Source: Parafrankia sp041008525 (GTDB lineage Bacteria > Actinomycetota > Actinomycetes > Frankiales > Frankiaceae). From it: a DNA stretch of 64,000 nucleotides. Positions within the stretch are counted from its first letter, which is position 1. Each line of letters starts with the position of its first letter. The DNA lies in NCBI RefSeq assembly GCF_041008525.1, contig NZ_JBFLUG010000019.1:1-64000 (forward strand), in the 5' to 3' direction. This document shows, piece after piece, positions 46,757-55,906 of the stretch. The position numbers and the translations under genes are program-made. Below the pieces are notes generated by a model, which saw only the letters and a program-made list of their open reading frames with translations, had not been told where the DNA came from and made no database searches.

Positions 46757-49228
46757 GTGCGCGCCAGCCGCCTGTTGTCCGTCCTTCTGCTGCTGCAGGT
46801 CCGCGGCCGGCTGACCGCCGGCGAGATCGCCGCCGAGCTGGGTGTGTCGGTCCGCACCGTCTACCGGGATCTGGACTCGCTCGCCGCGGCGGGCGTGCCC
46901 GTCCTCGCCGAGCGGGGGTCCGCGGGTGGGTACCGGCTGGTGGCCGGCTACCGGACGAGCCTGACCGGCCTGACCGCGGGCGAGTCGGACTCGCTGCCGC
47001 TGGCCGGCCTCCCGGACGCCGCCGCCGCGCTCGGTTTCGGCCTGGACGCCGCGGCCGTCGAGCGCAAACTGCTCGCCGCGCTGCCCCCGGGGAACCGGGA
47101 ACGGGCGGCACGGGCCCGCGAGCTGTTCCACCTTGACGCGCCCGGCTGGTTCCGGGACGCCGAACCCGTACCCTTCCTGGCGGACGCCGCCGGCGCGGTC
47201 TGGGGGCGTCGCCCGATCCGGATCACCTACCTGCGCTGGCGCGCTCCCCGCGAGGTGGTCCGTGAGGTGGAGCCGCTCGGCATCGTCCTCAAGAGCGGCA
47301 CCTGGTACCTGGTCGCAGCCACTGCGCAGGCACCGCAGGCACCGAAGGCGGCGCGGACGGGGGAGGCGGGGGCACGTGCCGCGGGCGTGGAGGCGGGTGC
47401 CGGCAGCGGCGTCCGGGTCTACCGGGTCGGACAGATCCGCGCGCTGGATGTCCTGCCGGGGACCTTCACCCGCCCTGACGGGTTCGACCTGGCCGGGTAC
47501 TGGGCCGGCTGGACGGCGCGGTACGAGGCCGAGGTCTACCGGTCCTCGGCGACGGTGCGGCTGTCGCCGGCGGGGCTGCGGCTCGTGCCCTTCCGGCTCG
47601 CACCCGCGGTGGCGAGGTCCGTCCAGCGCACGGCGGGCGAGCCGGACGCCGACGGCTGGGTGCGCGCCCGGCTGCCGATCGAGTCCGTCGGGCACGCCCG
47701 CGGCGACCTGCTGGTCCTCGGCGCTGACGTCGAGGTGCTCGATCCGCCGGAGCTGCGCGCGGCGATGACCGAGGCCGCGGCGGACCTGACGGCGCTCTAC
47801 GACCGCCCACCCGACCACCGCGGGGTACCGGGGCAGGTGGTCACAACCGGGACATCGCGTGGGCGGCGGGGCGCTGGCATGCTGGACCGGCCGTACGAGA
47901 AGGAGCGCAGCGACATGACGACGTCCGCACCCGACCCGGACCGCACCCGCGTGATCGGGGAGGTCTTCGAGAGCGCCTTCGGCGATCTGATGGCCGCGGA
48001 GGCGGGCGCGTTCCGGCGCAAGTTCCGGAAGATGGCGGCGTCGCCGTTCGCCTTCTACCGCGGGTCCGCGGCGCTGTTCTACGCGGACGTCCACGCGCTC
48101 GACGACCCGTTCCTCGACGAGCGGACGAGCCGGGTCTGGATCCACGGCGACCTGCACGCGGAGAACTTCGGCACCTACATGAGCAGCAACGGTGTGCTCG
48201 TCTTCAACGTCAACGACTTCGACGAGGCCTACGTCGGGCCGTTCACCTGGGACCTGCGCCGGCTCGTCGCGAGCCTCGCCCTGCTCGGCCGGGCGAAGGC
48301 GCTCAGCGACGCCGTCATCACCGACCTGGTCGAGGCCTGCGTCGGCGCCTACCGGGAGAAGATCCGCGACCTCGCCGAGGGCGGCTCGTCCGCCGACCTG
48401 CTGACGCGGACGTCCACCTCGGGGGTGGTGCACGCCTTCCTGCAGCAGGCGCGGCGCGCCACCCGGGTCGGACTGCTCGACGAGCTCACCGTGGTCGAGG
48501 ACTACGACCGACGGTTCACCCGGGGCGGCGGGGCCAGCGCGGTCGACGACGAGACCCGCGGGAAGGTCCTGGCCGCCTTCGACCGCTACCTGGCGACGGT
48601 TCCGCCGGGGCGGCGTACCCGGCCGGTGTCACTGACCGTCAAGGACGTCGTGCTGCGGCGCGGCGTCGGCATCGGCAGCGCGGGGCTGCCGTCCTACAGC
48701 CTGCTCGTCGAGGGGCAGACGGAGGCGCTGGACAACGACGTCGTGCTGTACATGAAGCAGGGCCAGGTCCCGGCGGTCAGCCGGTTCGTCGGCGACGAGC
48801 GGATCGCCGGCTACTTCCGCCACCAGGGGCACCGCACGGCGCTGTCCCAGCGCGCGCTGCAGGCGGACAGTGACACCTGGCTCGGGTACACCGAGATCGA
48901 CGGGGTCGGCCAGCTCGTCGCCGAGGTGTCGCCGTACGCCCAGGACCTGGACTGGTCCGAGGTGAACGAGCGGGACCAGATGCTGGAGCTGGTCGCCGAC
49001 CTGGGCCGCTCGACCGCGCGGATGCACGCCGTCGCCGACGACGAGAGCGAACACGACCTCGTCAGCTTCTCCACCGAGGCCGCCATCCACGAGGTGATCT
49101 CGGCGGACCCGAAGGGTTTCACCGCATCCCTCGTCGAGTTCGCCCACAGCTACGGCGCCCAGGTGCACCACGACCACGCCCTGTTCGTCGACATGTTCCG
49201 CAACGGGCAGATCATCGACGTCGACTGA
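46757..49228 (+). CDS. HTH-WYL regulator fused in frame with DUF2252 protein
   Basis: An open frame of 823 residues from the GTG at 46757. Residues 1-60 are a DeoR/HTH-11-type helix-turn-helix (LTAGEIAAELGVSVRTVYRDLDSL), followed by a WYL domain that ends near LTALYDRP (about 355). From about 387 the chain is a DUF2252 protein starting at MTTSAPDPDRTR (ATG 47915, with GAAGGAG before it), with kinase-like motifs IHGDLHAENFG and NVNDFDEAYVG. The 35-residue joint reads like translated spacer. Either the two are fused or DUF2252 is also started internally. Confidence 0.75.
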   Translation: MRASRLLSVLLLLQVRGRLTAGEIAAELGVSVRTVYRDLDSLAAAGVPVLAERGSAGGYRLVAGYRTSLTGLTAGESDSLPLAGLPDAAAALGFGLDAAAVERKLLAALPPGNRERAARARELFHLDAPGWFRDAEPVPFLADAAGAVWGRRPIRITYLRWRAPREVVREVEPLGIVLKSGTWYLVAATAQAPQAPKAARTGEAGARAAGVEAGAGSGVRVYRVGQIRALDVLPGTFTRPDGFDLAGYWAGWTARYEAEVYRSSATVRLSPAGLRLVPFRLAPAVARSVQRTAGEPDADGWVRARLPIESVGHARGDLLVLGADVEVLDPPELRAAMTEAAADLTALYDRPPDHRGVPGQVVTTGTSRGRRGAGMLDRPYEKERSDMTTSAPDPDRTRVIGEVFESAFGDLMAAEAGAFRRKFRKMAASPFAFYRGSAALFYADVHALDDPFLDERTSRVWIHGDLHAENFGTYMSSNGVLVFNVNDFDEAYVGPFTWDLRRLVASLALLGRAKALSDAVITDLVEACVGAYREKIRDLAEGGSSADLLTRTSTSGVVHAFLQQARRATRVGLLDELTVVEDYDRRFTRGGGASAVDDETRGKVLAAFDRYLATVPPGRRTRPVSLTVKDVVLRRGVGIGSAGLPSYSLLVEGQTEALDNDVVLYMKQGQVPAVSRFVGDERIAGYFRHQGHRTALSQRALQADSDTWLGYTEIDGVGQLVAEVSPYAQDLDWSEVNERDQMLELVADLGRSTARMHAVADDESEHDLVSFSTEAAIHEVISADPKGFTASLVEFAHSYGAQVHHDHALFVDMFRNGQIIDVD

Positions 49229-49289
49229 CGGCGGGGCCGGCCGCGAGGGCGCCGGTGGATGACGCGTCCGGCGGGCGTCCCGGCTGAGG

Positions 49290-49964
49290 TCAGATGCCGA
49301 GGAAGTCGAGGACGGCGTTCATCGCCCGGGTGTTCGCCTGGACGGAGTAGTGGTCGGCGCCCTCGATTGCCCGCCCGGTCGCCTTGGGGAGCAGCGCGGC
49401 GAGCTCCTCGGGGGAGCCGGCCTCGTCGCGCTCACCGGTGACGAGCAGGACCTCGCAGGTCACCGCGGCCATGTCGGCGGCGGTGAGCTGACGGATCGGC
49501 CGCCGGGCGAACGCCAGCACGGCGTCGATGTCGTTGCCGGCCCGCCGGGCCAGCCCGTGGATCATGCGGACCAGGACGTTGGTGCCGTCGTCCGCACCCG
49601 GGGTGAAGGTCGGCCGCTCCGCCGGGCGGTAGTCGAGCAGGCGCGGGCCGATGCCGAGCAGGGCCAGCCGCTGGAAGGGCGCCAGCCCGCGCACCGCGCA
49701 CTCCAGCAGCAGGTGGGCGCCGGCGGAGAAACCGACCGCGTCGACGGGGCCACGGCCCGCGAACGCCTCGGCGACCTCCGCCGCGACGTCCGGGTAGGCC
49801 GCCGGGTCGGTGTCGCGGCGGGAGCCGCCGTGACCGGGCAGGTCGATGAGGATCACCTCACGGCCGGCCTCCTGCAGCAGATCGACCCAGCCGGACGAGC
49901 GCCAGCCGTGCTCGCTCGACGAGGCGAGGCCGTGGACCAGGACCACCGGGGGAGTGTCAGCCAT
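49290..49964 (-). CDS. Alpha/beta hydrolase, 224 residues
   Basis: Short alpha/beta hydrolase with VVLVHGLASSSEHGW, IDLPGHGGSRR, nucleophile elbow GFSAGAHLLLE, acid region VTGERDEAGSP and His in GADHYSVQ. The cap is small. The ATG at 49964 starts MADTPPVVLVHG directly on the first strand. The role is unknown. It is convergent with DUF2252 and divergent from the MarR gene. Confidence 0.87.
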   Translation of the reverse strand: MADTPPVVLVHGLASSSEHGWRSSGWVDLLQEAGREVILIDLPGHGGSRRDTDPAAYPDVAAEVAEAFAGRGPVDAVGFSAGAHLLLECAVRGLAPFQRLALLGIGPRLLDYRPAERPTFTPGADDGTNVLVRMIHGLARRAGNDIDAVLAFARRPIRQLTAADMAAVTCEVLLVTGERDEAGSPEELAALLPKATGRAIEGADHYSVQANTRAMNAVLDFLGI

Positions 49965-50135
49965 ACGTCGAACCGTAAGCCCGGACTGACGACTCGCGCG
50001 CTGTTTGCGCCGCGCCGCCGCGCCCTCGTGTCCGCGGTGTTCCTGTGACGGCCGCGTCCGCTGGGTCGATCCCGGAAGCCCGTGCTGGCCAGCCTGGACT
50101 TATAAGGTTAGGTTGGCGATGTGGTGGAGGGGCGG

Positions 50136-50630
50136 ATGGCGGAGGCCGACGGCGCGGGCTCGCCCGCCGATCGGGCCGGCGGCCTCTCGGCGCCGGGTGA
50201 CGCCGGCGAGACGCTCGAGATCGCCGCGGAGCTGCGGCTGAGTCTCAGCCTGCTGTTGCGCAAGCTGCGTCTGGTCCAGCCGGCCGGTGAACTGACGGTG
50301 GGCGAGACCGCGGCTCTCATCCGGCTCGAGCGCGGCGGGCCGGCGACGGCCGCGGCGCTCGCGAAACAGGATGCGATCAGCCCGCAGTCGATGGGGGCCA
50401 CCCTGAGCGGGCTGGAGGAGCGAGGTCTCATCGAGCGCCGGCCTGACCCGGATGACGGGCGCCGGGTCATCCTGTCGGTGGCGGCGGCCGGCCGGGAGGC
50501 GCTGCGGGAGCGGCGCAACGCCCGCAGCGAGCAGTTGGCGCGGGCACTCGCCGAGAGTTTCAGCGATGCCGAGCGGGCCTGTCTGAAAGCGGCGGCGCCC
50601 CTGCTCGAACGACTGGCGCACAGCATCTGA
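50136..50630 (+). CDS. MarR-family transcriptional regulator
   Basis: Encodes 164 residues with a winged helix: LTVGETAALIRLERGGPATAAALAKQDAISPQSM and the wing GLIERRPDPDDGRRVILSV. The ATG at 50136 follows GGAGGGGCGG. A tandem AGGTT pair (tataaggttaggttgg, about 50101-50116) just upstream may be part of its operator. It overlaps the MFS transporter gene by one base (TGATG), so it very likely represses its own export operon and responds to a transported compound. Confidence 0.88.
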   Translation: MAEADGAGSPADRAGGLSAPGDAGETLEIAAELRLSLSLLLRKLRLVQPAGELTVGETAALIRLERGGPATAAALAKQDAISPQSMGATLSGLEERGLIERRPDPDDGRRVILSVAAAGREALRERRNARSEQLARALAESFSDAERACLKAAAPLLERLAHSI

Positions 50631-52483
50631 TGGCGCGGCCACCAGGCAGCGGTCCTGTGGGTACCCCGGTCGCGGCCGTCGGCGGCAGGTACAAGTGGGT
50701 CGTCCTGGCGAACACGACCGCCGCGGTGTTCATGTCCGCGCTCGACGGGTCGATCGTCCTGATCGCGCTGCCGCCGATCTTCCTCGGTATCGACCTGGAT
50801 CCGCTCGCACCCGGCAACGTCAGCTACCTGCTCTGGATGATCATGGGATACCGCCTGGTGCAGGCGGTCCTCGTCGTCCCGCTGGGGCGGCTGGGGGACA
50901 TCTTCGGCCGGGTCCGGATCTACAACGCCGGCTTCGTGGTCTTCACTGTCGCCTCGATCCTGCTGTCCTTCGATCCGTTCCGCGGCGGCTCCGCGGCGAT
51001 GTGGCTGATCGGCTGGCGGGTGCTGCAGGCCCTCGGCGGCTCCATGCTCGCGGCCAACTCCGCCGCGATCCTGACCGACGTCTTCCCCGCCGACCAGCGC
51101 GGCCTCGCACTCGGCATCAACCAGGTCGCCGCGCTCGCCGGGCAGTTCATCGGCCTGGTAGCCGGCGGCGTGCTGGCCGTCTGGGACTGGCGGGCCGTGT
51201 TCTGGGTGAACGTCCCGGTCGGCGTGTTCGGCACCATCTGGGCCTACCGCCGGCTGCGCGAGCCGCCGCGCCGCGAGCGGCCGAAACGGGGGCGCTTCGA
51301 CTGGTGGGGCAACATCACCTTCGCCGGCGGGCTCGGGGCTGTGCTGGTCGCCGTGACCGAGGGGCTGCAGCCCTACCGTGGGCACACCATGGGCTGGACC
51401 AACCCCACGGTGATCGCCCTGCTCACCGGCGGCACCGTGCTGCTCGTCGCGTTCGTCGCCGCCGAGAGACGGGCCGAGTCGCCGATGTTCGAGCTCGCCC
51501 TGTTCCGGATCCGGGCGTTCACCGCCGGGAACATCGCCGGGCTGGCCGTCTCGATCGCCCGCGGCGGGCTGCAGTTCGTTCTGATCATCTGGCTGCAGGG
51601 CATCTGGCTGCCCCTGCACGGCTACGACTTCGAGGACACCCCGTTCTGGGCCGGGATCTACCTGCTCCCCCTGACCGCCGGTGTGCTCGTCGCCGGCCCG
51701 CTCTCGGGCTTCCTCTCCGACCGGTTCGGCGCCCGGGGGCTGTCCACCTACGGATCGCTGGTGTTCGCGGCCAGCTTCGTCGGGCTCATGCTGCTCCCGG
51801 TCGACTTCTCCTACTGGGCCTTCGGCCTGCTGATCGCGGTCAACGGCATCGGCGCCGGGATGTTCGCGGCGCCGAACTCGGCGTCCATCATGAGCAGTGT
51901 CCCGGCGTCCGTGCGCGGGGTCGGCTCGGGCATGCGGGCGACGTTCCAGAACGCCGGCAGTGCGCTGTCGATCGGGGTCTTCTTCTCACTCATGATCGCC
52001 GGTCTGGCGGGCAGCCTGCCAGGCGCCTTCGCGACGGGGCTCGCCGCCGAGGGCGTTCCCGGCACCGTCGCCGACCAGGTCGGCGCCATCCCACCGGTGG
52101 CTTCGCTGTTCGCCGCGGTGCTCGGCCTCAACCCGGTGGAGCACCTGCTCTCCGCCGCCGGCTCACTGGACGCCCTCGCTCCCGAGCACCGTGCGGCGAT
52201 CACCGGACGCGAGTTCTTCCCGCACCTGATCTCCGAGCCGTTCCACACCGGTCTGATCGTCGTGTTCGGTGTTGCCGCGGCACTGGCCGTGATCGCCGCG
52301 GCGGCCTCCGCGCTGCGCGGCGCGCACCAGCCGCACCCCGCCCGGGCCGTCGCCGCCGGCCTCTCGCCGGCCGACATCCCGCCGGCCGACATCCCGCCGG
52401 CCGGCATCCCGCGGGCCAGCATCCCGCCGGCCGATCAGCCCACCACGCCCGACGGCGGCTCCCCGCCGGCCAGCCTGCCGTGA
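50630..52483 (+). CDS. MFS drug exporter, DHA2 (EmrB/QacA) type
   Basis: Encodes 617 residues with about 14 membrane helices. The N-terminal domain has SALDGSIVLIALPPI and GRLGDIFGRVRIYNAG (motif A), the middle MLAANSAAILTDVFP. Such pumps use proton drive to export hydrophobic or cationic drugs. The tail contains repeated Pro-Pro-Ala-Asp-Ile units (DNA about 52370-52440, 15-bp repeats). The ATG overlaps the MarR stop. Confidence 0.9.
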   Translation: MARPPGSGPVGTPVAAVGGRYKWVVLANTTAAVFMSALDGSIVLIALPPIFLGIDLDPLAPGNVSYLLWMIMGYRLVQAVLVVPLGRLGDIFGRVRIYNAGFVVFTVASILLSFDPFRGGSAAMWLIGWRVLQALGGSMLAANSAAILTDVFPADQRGLALGINQVAALAGQFIGLVAGGVLAVWDWRAVFWVNVPVGVFGTIWAYRRLREPPRRERPKRGRFDWWGNITFAGGLGAVLVAVTEGLQPYRGHTMGWTNPTVIALLTGGTVLLVAFVAAERRAESPMFELALFRIRAFTAGNIAGLAVSIARGGLQFVLIIWLQGIWLPLHGYDFEDTPFWAGIYLLPLTAGVLVAGPLSGFLSDRFGARGLSTYGSLVFAASFVGLMLLPVDFSYWAFGLLIAVNGIGAGMFAAPNSASIMSSVPASVRGVGSGMRATFQNAGSALSIGVFFSLMIAGLAGSLPGAFATGLAAEGVPGTVADQVGAIPPVASLFAAVLGLNPVEHLLSAAGSLDALAPEHRAAITGREFFPHLISEPFHTGLIVVFGVAAALAVIAAAASALRGAHQPHPARAVAAGLSPADIPPADIPPAGIPRASIPPADQPTTPDGGSPPASLP

Positions 52484-52580
52484 CCGCTGATGCTGACTGC
52501 GGCCGCCCCGCTGCGGCTGAGGGCCGGGACGCGGGGCGGGCGCAGCGTGTGTGGTGGGCGTGGGCGCGCGCGCCGGTCTC

Positions 52581-54491
52581 TCAGGGTTCGTTGATCAGGT
52601 AGACGACGTCGTTGGCGACCATCTGCTCGAGGTGCTCGGGCAGCACGGTGTGACCGGTGAACCGTTCGACGACCACCAGGCCCTTCGCCACCCGGTCCGT
52701 CGCGCCGGTCAGGTCCAGGTCGCGCAGGAGCGGGAGAACCACGTCGGGGACGGGGTCCGGGCCCGGCTCGAACGCGGCGAGGACGTCGCCGTGCTGGGCC
52801 AGCGAGAGCCGGGTGAGGGCGTTCAGGTTCCAGAACATGCTGGCGGCCAGCCCATGCCGGGACAACGACGAGAGCACGGCGTGCCGCGATCCCTGGCTGC
52901 CGCCGGCCTCCACCGCGAGGACCGCCCGGTCGTCACCGGCAAGGGGGAGAACGAGAAGGCAGGGGTCGGTGCGGCCGTCGGCCCGCAACCGCGCGAGTGA
53001 GCAGGGGACGTCCGGGTCGGCGTCGAAGCACCGCACGACGTCGGCGGGTGCCGCCCCGACCACGACGGTGAACGTCGCGGCCTCGCGGAACTCGCTGCGC
53101 CGGCGCACCCAGCGGTAGCGGGCCTCCGGCTGGGAGGCGACCGGCGGCGGCGCCTCTCCGCGCAGCCGGTGTCCCAGCTGGTCGCTGCGCCGGTGGACTG
53201 TCTCCGGTTCCGGCCCGGCGCCCCAGACCACCAGCTCGTAGGTCTCGTCCTCGCCGGCGCCGTCGCGGCCGCGGGCACACACCCGCAGCCGGTAGTCCCC
53301 GGGCCACGGGGGTGTCTGGTGGTAAAGGGAACGGGCGTCGGGCGGCGCGTCCTCCCGCCTGGTCGCGCCGCCGATCACGGAGGCGGCGCCGGCGGCGGCG
53401 GTCCAGCTGACGTCGACGATCTCGTCCCAGGCCGCTGCCTCGGCGGGCGGCGGCGGGCCGGGCGGCGCCGCGAGCACCTTCAGGGACACCGCCACCCGGC
53501 CGGTCCCGACGCCGGTCCGGACGCACACACCGCCGGCGGCGACGTCCACCAGCCCGTTGCGGGCGAAGTCGGGCGCCCCGGCTCCCGCTCCCGCCCCGGT
53601 CCCGGCGGAGTGGGAGCTGTCAGGCCCGCCGGTGTCCTCGACGAGGGCGAAGGTGTGCCCGGTGACCGGCACGCAGCCGGCGGCGTGGCGGGGCAGCCGG
53701 TAGTCCGCGCGGCGGCGCAGCAGCAGGGCGGCCGGGTAGGCATCCGGCATCGGGCGGCCGCCCAGGACGAGCGCGGCGGAGCCCAGCGCGACACCGACGA
53801 CGACCGGCGCCTCGGCGCCCAGCGCCGGCGGGTCCAGCTCGCGCAGGACAGCGGTGGTCACCGCCACCGCAAGAGCCAGGTGGGCGGCGCCATGGCGGGC
53901 GGCCAGCGTCGCCTCGTCAGCAGGCGCGTCCGGCGGCTCGGCGCCACTGCTGTCGTCCACCTCGAACACGCGGTCGTCCACGACCAGCAGCGGGCCGGTG
54001 ACGGGATGGTCGGCCAGCGCGCGTAGGTAGGCCAGGACAAGGTGGCAGGCGCCGGGGCTGACCCGGTCCAGCCGCGCGACGGCGTCGACCGCCTCGGGCT
54101 CGTCGGCGGGCGCCGCGAGGACCCGCGAGGTACCCGCGGCCGCCCGCACCGGCCCGGACGCCGACGGGTCGGTGAGGCTGCGGGTGAGGCCACGCGGCGC
54201 GTGCAGCGGGATCTCGTCGACGACCAGCTCGAGCGCGCCAAGGACCCGCTCCGGCAGACGTGGGCCGACCGACCGCAGCGCGGTGAGGACCGGAGCGCCC
54301 GGCCGAACCACCGGCCGCTCCGCCGCGCTGATCCGGCCGAGCTCGGCGGCGGGGGTCGGCGGAATGCGCGCCACCAGCTGTGAAAATACCTCCGCGACGA
54401 CGTTCGCGAGCGGATCCAGGAGGCCCGCCGGCAGTTCGACGGTCGGCTCAGGGAGGGAAATCTGACGGCTTTCCAGGTCCGATCGAAACAC
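52581..54491 (-). CDS. Large multi-domain protein with C-terminal DUF6461
   Basis: Encodes 636 residues. The last 160 fit DUF6461: TFTVVVGAAPADVVRCFDADP, AVLAVEAGGSQGSRHAVLSSLS and MFWNLNALTRLSLAQHGDVL. The middle (about 330-440) has PPWPGDYRLRVCARGRD followed by ETYELVVWGA, an extracellular-like beta domain. The N-terminal 300 residues are Ala/Leu-rich and unrecognised. The GTG at 54491 lacks a clear ribosome binding site. DUF6461 occurs in actinobacterial accessory islands, with no known function. Confidence 0.7.
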   Translation of the reverse strand: MFRSDLESRQISLPEPTVELPAGLLDPLANVVAEVFSQLVARIPPTPAAELGRISAAERPVVRPGAPVLTALRSVGPRLPERVLGALELVVDEIPLHAPRGLTRSLTDPSASGPVRAAAGTSRVLAAPADEPEAVDAVARLDRVSPGACHLVLAYLRALADHPVTGPLLVVDDRVFEVDDSSGAEPPDAPADEATLAARHGAAHLALAVAVTTAVLRELDPPALGAEAPVVVGVALGSAALVLGGRPMPDAYPAALLLRRRADYRLPRHAAGCVPVTGHTFALVEDTGGPDSSHSAGTGAGAGAGAPDFARNGLVDVAAGGVCVRTGVGTGRVAVSLKVLAAPPGPPPPAEAAAWDEIVDVSWTAAAGAASVIGGATRREDAPPDARSLYHQTPPWPGDYRLRVCARGRDGAGEDETYELVVWGAGPEPETVHRRSDQLGHRLRGEAPPPVASQPEARYRWVRRRSEFREAATFTVVVGAAPADVVRCFDADPDVPCSLARLRADGRTDPCLLVLPLAGDDRAVLAVEAGGSQGSRHAVLSSLSRHGLAASMFWNLNALTRLSLAQHGDVLAAFEPGPDPVPDVVLPLLRDLDLTGATDRVAKGLVVVERFTGHTVLPEHLEQMVANDVVYLINEP

Positions 54492-55116
54492 TTGCGAAAC
54501 TGTACTGAAGGGCCTGTGATTTGGTCGCGATCCGCTCTTCGGCGGCGTGACGATCCGTCAACACACATTCGTGCGGACGGAACCCCCGCGCCGGTGCGGC
54601 CGGATTTTCTGACAGCGGCGGTCGCGGTACGGCAATGCTATCCCGGGAGGCGGCCGCTGTTTCACCGGCGGACCGTCGGGAGGCGGAGATGACGATCTGG
54701 CCGGTTGTGCCCGGCCACCGCGGTACCGGGCGGTGACCGACCCGGCGGGTGACCCCGAGGCGACGCCCGCACAGCCGTGTCACCATCGTGCCGCCCGCCC
54801 GCACGCGGCATCCGCCGGGCGGCTCGGGTAGTTGCGCTCCGCCGGTGGGGCTCTGGCTCCGCCGCCCTGCCGCCCGCTCCGCCGCTCCGCCGCCCTGCCG
54901 TCCGCCTCGCTCCCGCCGCCTACCGCCCGTCACGCACCGGCCGGTCCTCCCGGGCGAGCGCCGTGCCGGGCCCACGGTGGACGCGGGCTGCCGGACGCCT
55001 CCCGCCCGCCGTAGTGCGCCCCGCCGGTGCCCAGGGCGCGCCCGGCGACACGTCCGGGCCGGTCAGAGGAGGCCTGACCGGCATGACGGGAAGCGACCGC
55101 GGCCGAGGCCGTGCCG
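54492..55116. other. 625-bp region without a gene
   Basis: The stretch between the DUF6461 gene and the AHBA cluster has no convincing frame. It contains a 13-bp palindrome TGACG-ATC-CGTCA (54548-54560) and a pyrimidine-biased gctccgccg-type repetitive tract (about 54840-54915). It may mark the left border of the biosynthetic cluster. Confidence 0.5.
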
Positions 55117-55554
55117 TCAGGAAGCGGGCACGGTCCGCACGAGGGCCTCGGCGGCCAGCTCGTACCCGAGCGGGCCGAGGCCGGCAATCACTCCGGCGGC
55201 CAGCGGCGAGACCACCGACTCGTGCCGGAACGCCTCTCGGGCCCACACGTTCGACAGGTGGACCTCGATCCACGGGCGCGGGTAGTTCGCCAGGGCGTCC
55301 CGCAGGCTCCAGCCGGCGATCATCAACGCGCCCGGGTTCACGATCGCGCCGACCGTGTCGTAGTTGTCCTGAATGGCGTGGATCAGCTCGCCCTCGGACT
55401 CGCGCTGGACCGCCACGACCTGCCAGCCCCGGTCAGCGACCCGCTTCGCGACCGCCGCCTCGATGTCGGCGAGAGTCGCCGTCCCGTAGATCTCGGGCTG
55501 GCGCCGGCCGAGAATCCCCAGGTTCGGTCCGTTCAGGAGAAGCAGGCTGCTCAC
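55117..55554 (-). CDS. rifJ: Type II dehydroquinate dehydratase, RifJ-like (aminoDHQ dehydratase)
   Basis: Encodes 145 residues starting VSSLLLLNGPNLGILGRRQPEIYG, with IEVHLSNVW, FRHESVVSP and AAGVIAGLGPLGYELA, clear type II (AroQ) motifs. The segment after NPG is ALMIAGWSLRDAL, where housekeeping enzymes have the substrate-binding THTS; this loss fits an altered substrate. Its place beside AHBA synthase suggests it converts 5-deoxy-5-aminodehydroquinate to aminodehydroshikimate. The GTG at 55554 is the first codon. It is divergent from rifK. Confidence 0.87.
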   Translation of the reverse strand: MSSLLLLNGPNLGILGRRQPEIYGTATLADIEAAVAKRVADRGWQVVAVQRESEGELIHAIQDNYDTVGAIVNPGALMIAGWSLRDALANYPRPWIEVHLSNVWAREAFRHESVVSPLAAGVIAGLGPLGYELAAEALVRTVPAS

Positions 55555-55906
55555 AGTGAACCTCTACAAGTGTGTGGCATGTTGTCTGGGCACGGTGTTT
55601 ATAGCAAGGCCCGCGGGTTCTCCAGGTGGGGGGCCCGGTGCCGGCCGATCGTATCCACCTGGTCGCAGTCCGTCCTAACCCCGATGGTGATCGCCATCCG
55701 TGGTGTCGGCATCGTGACAGCGCCGGTGATGCTCCCCCTCGGGAGTATTACGTCTCCTGGTGCACCTGTTCGCTTGTCCGTGGTTCTTGTATAGATTCCC
55801 TGCCTGTCGTGCCCGTGATTTGCACCTGCCGGGCACGGCCGGCGGGCCGGCGGCATCTCGCTGGCCACGCCCAGCCTTCCGTACCCATCTCTGAGAGGTG
55901 ACCTGT
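55555..55906. promoter_or_regulatory. Divergent rifJ/rifK control region
   Basis: This 352-bp region has no gene. A TATAGA hexamer at 55790-55795 (in gttcttgtatagattccc) is a likely -10 for rifK, though I see no good -35 at 17 bp. On the minus strand TATAAA at about 55599-55604 could serve rifJ. Confidence 0.45.
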
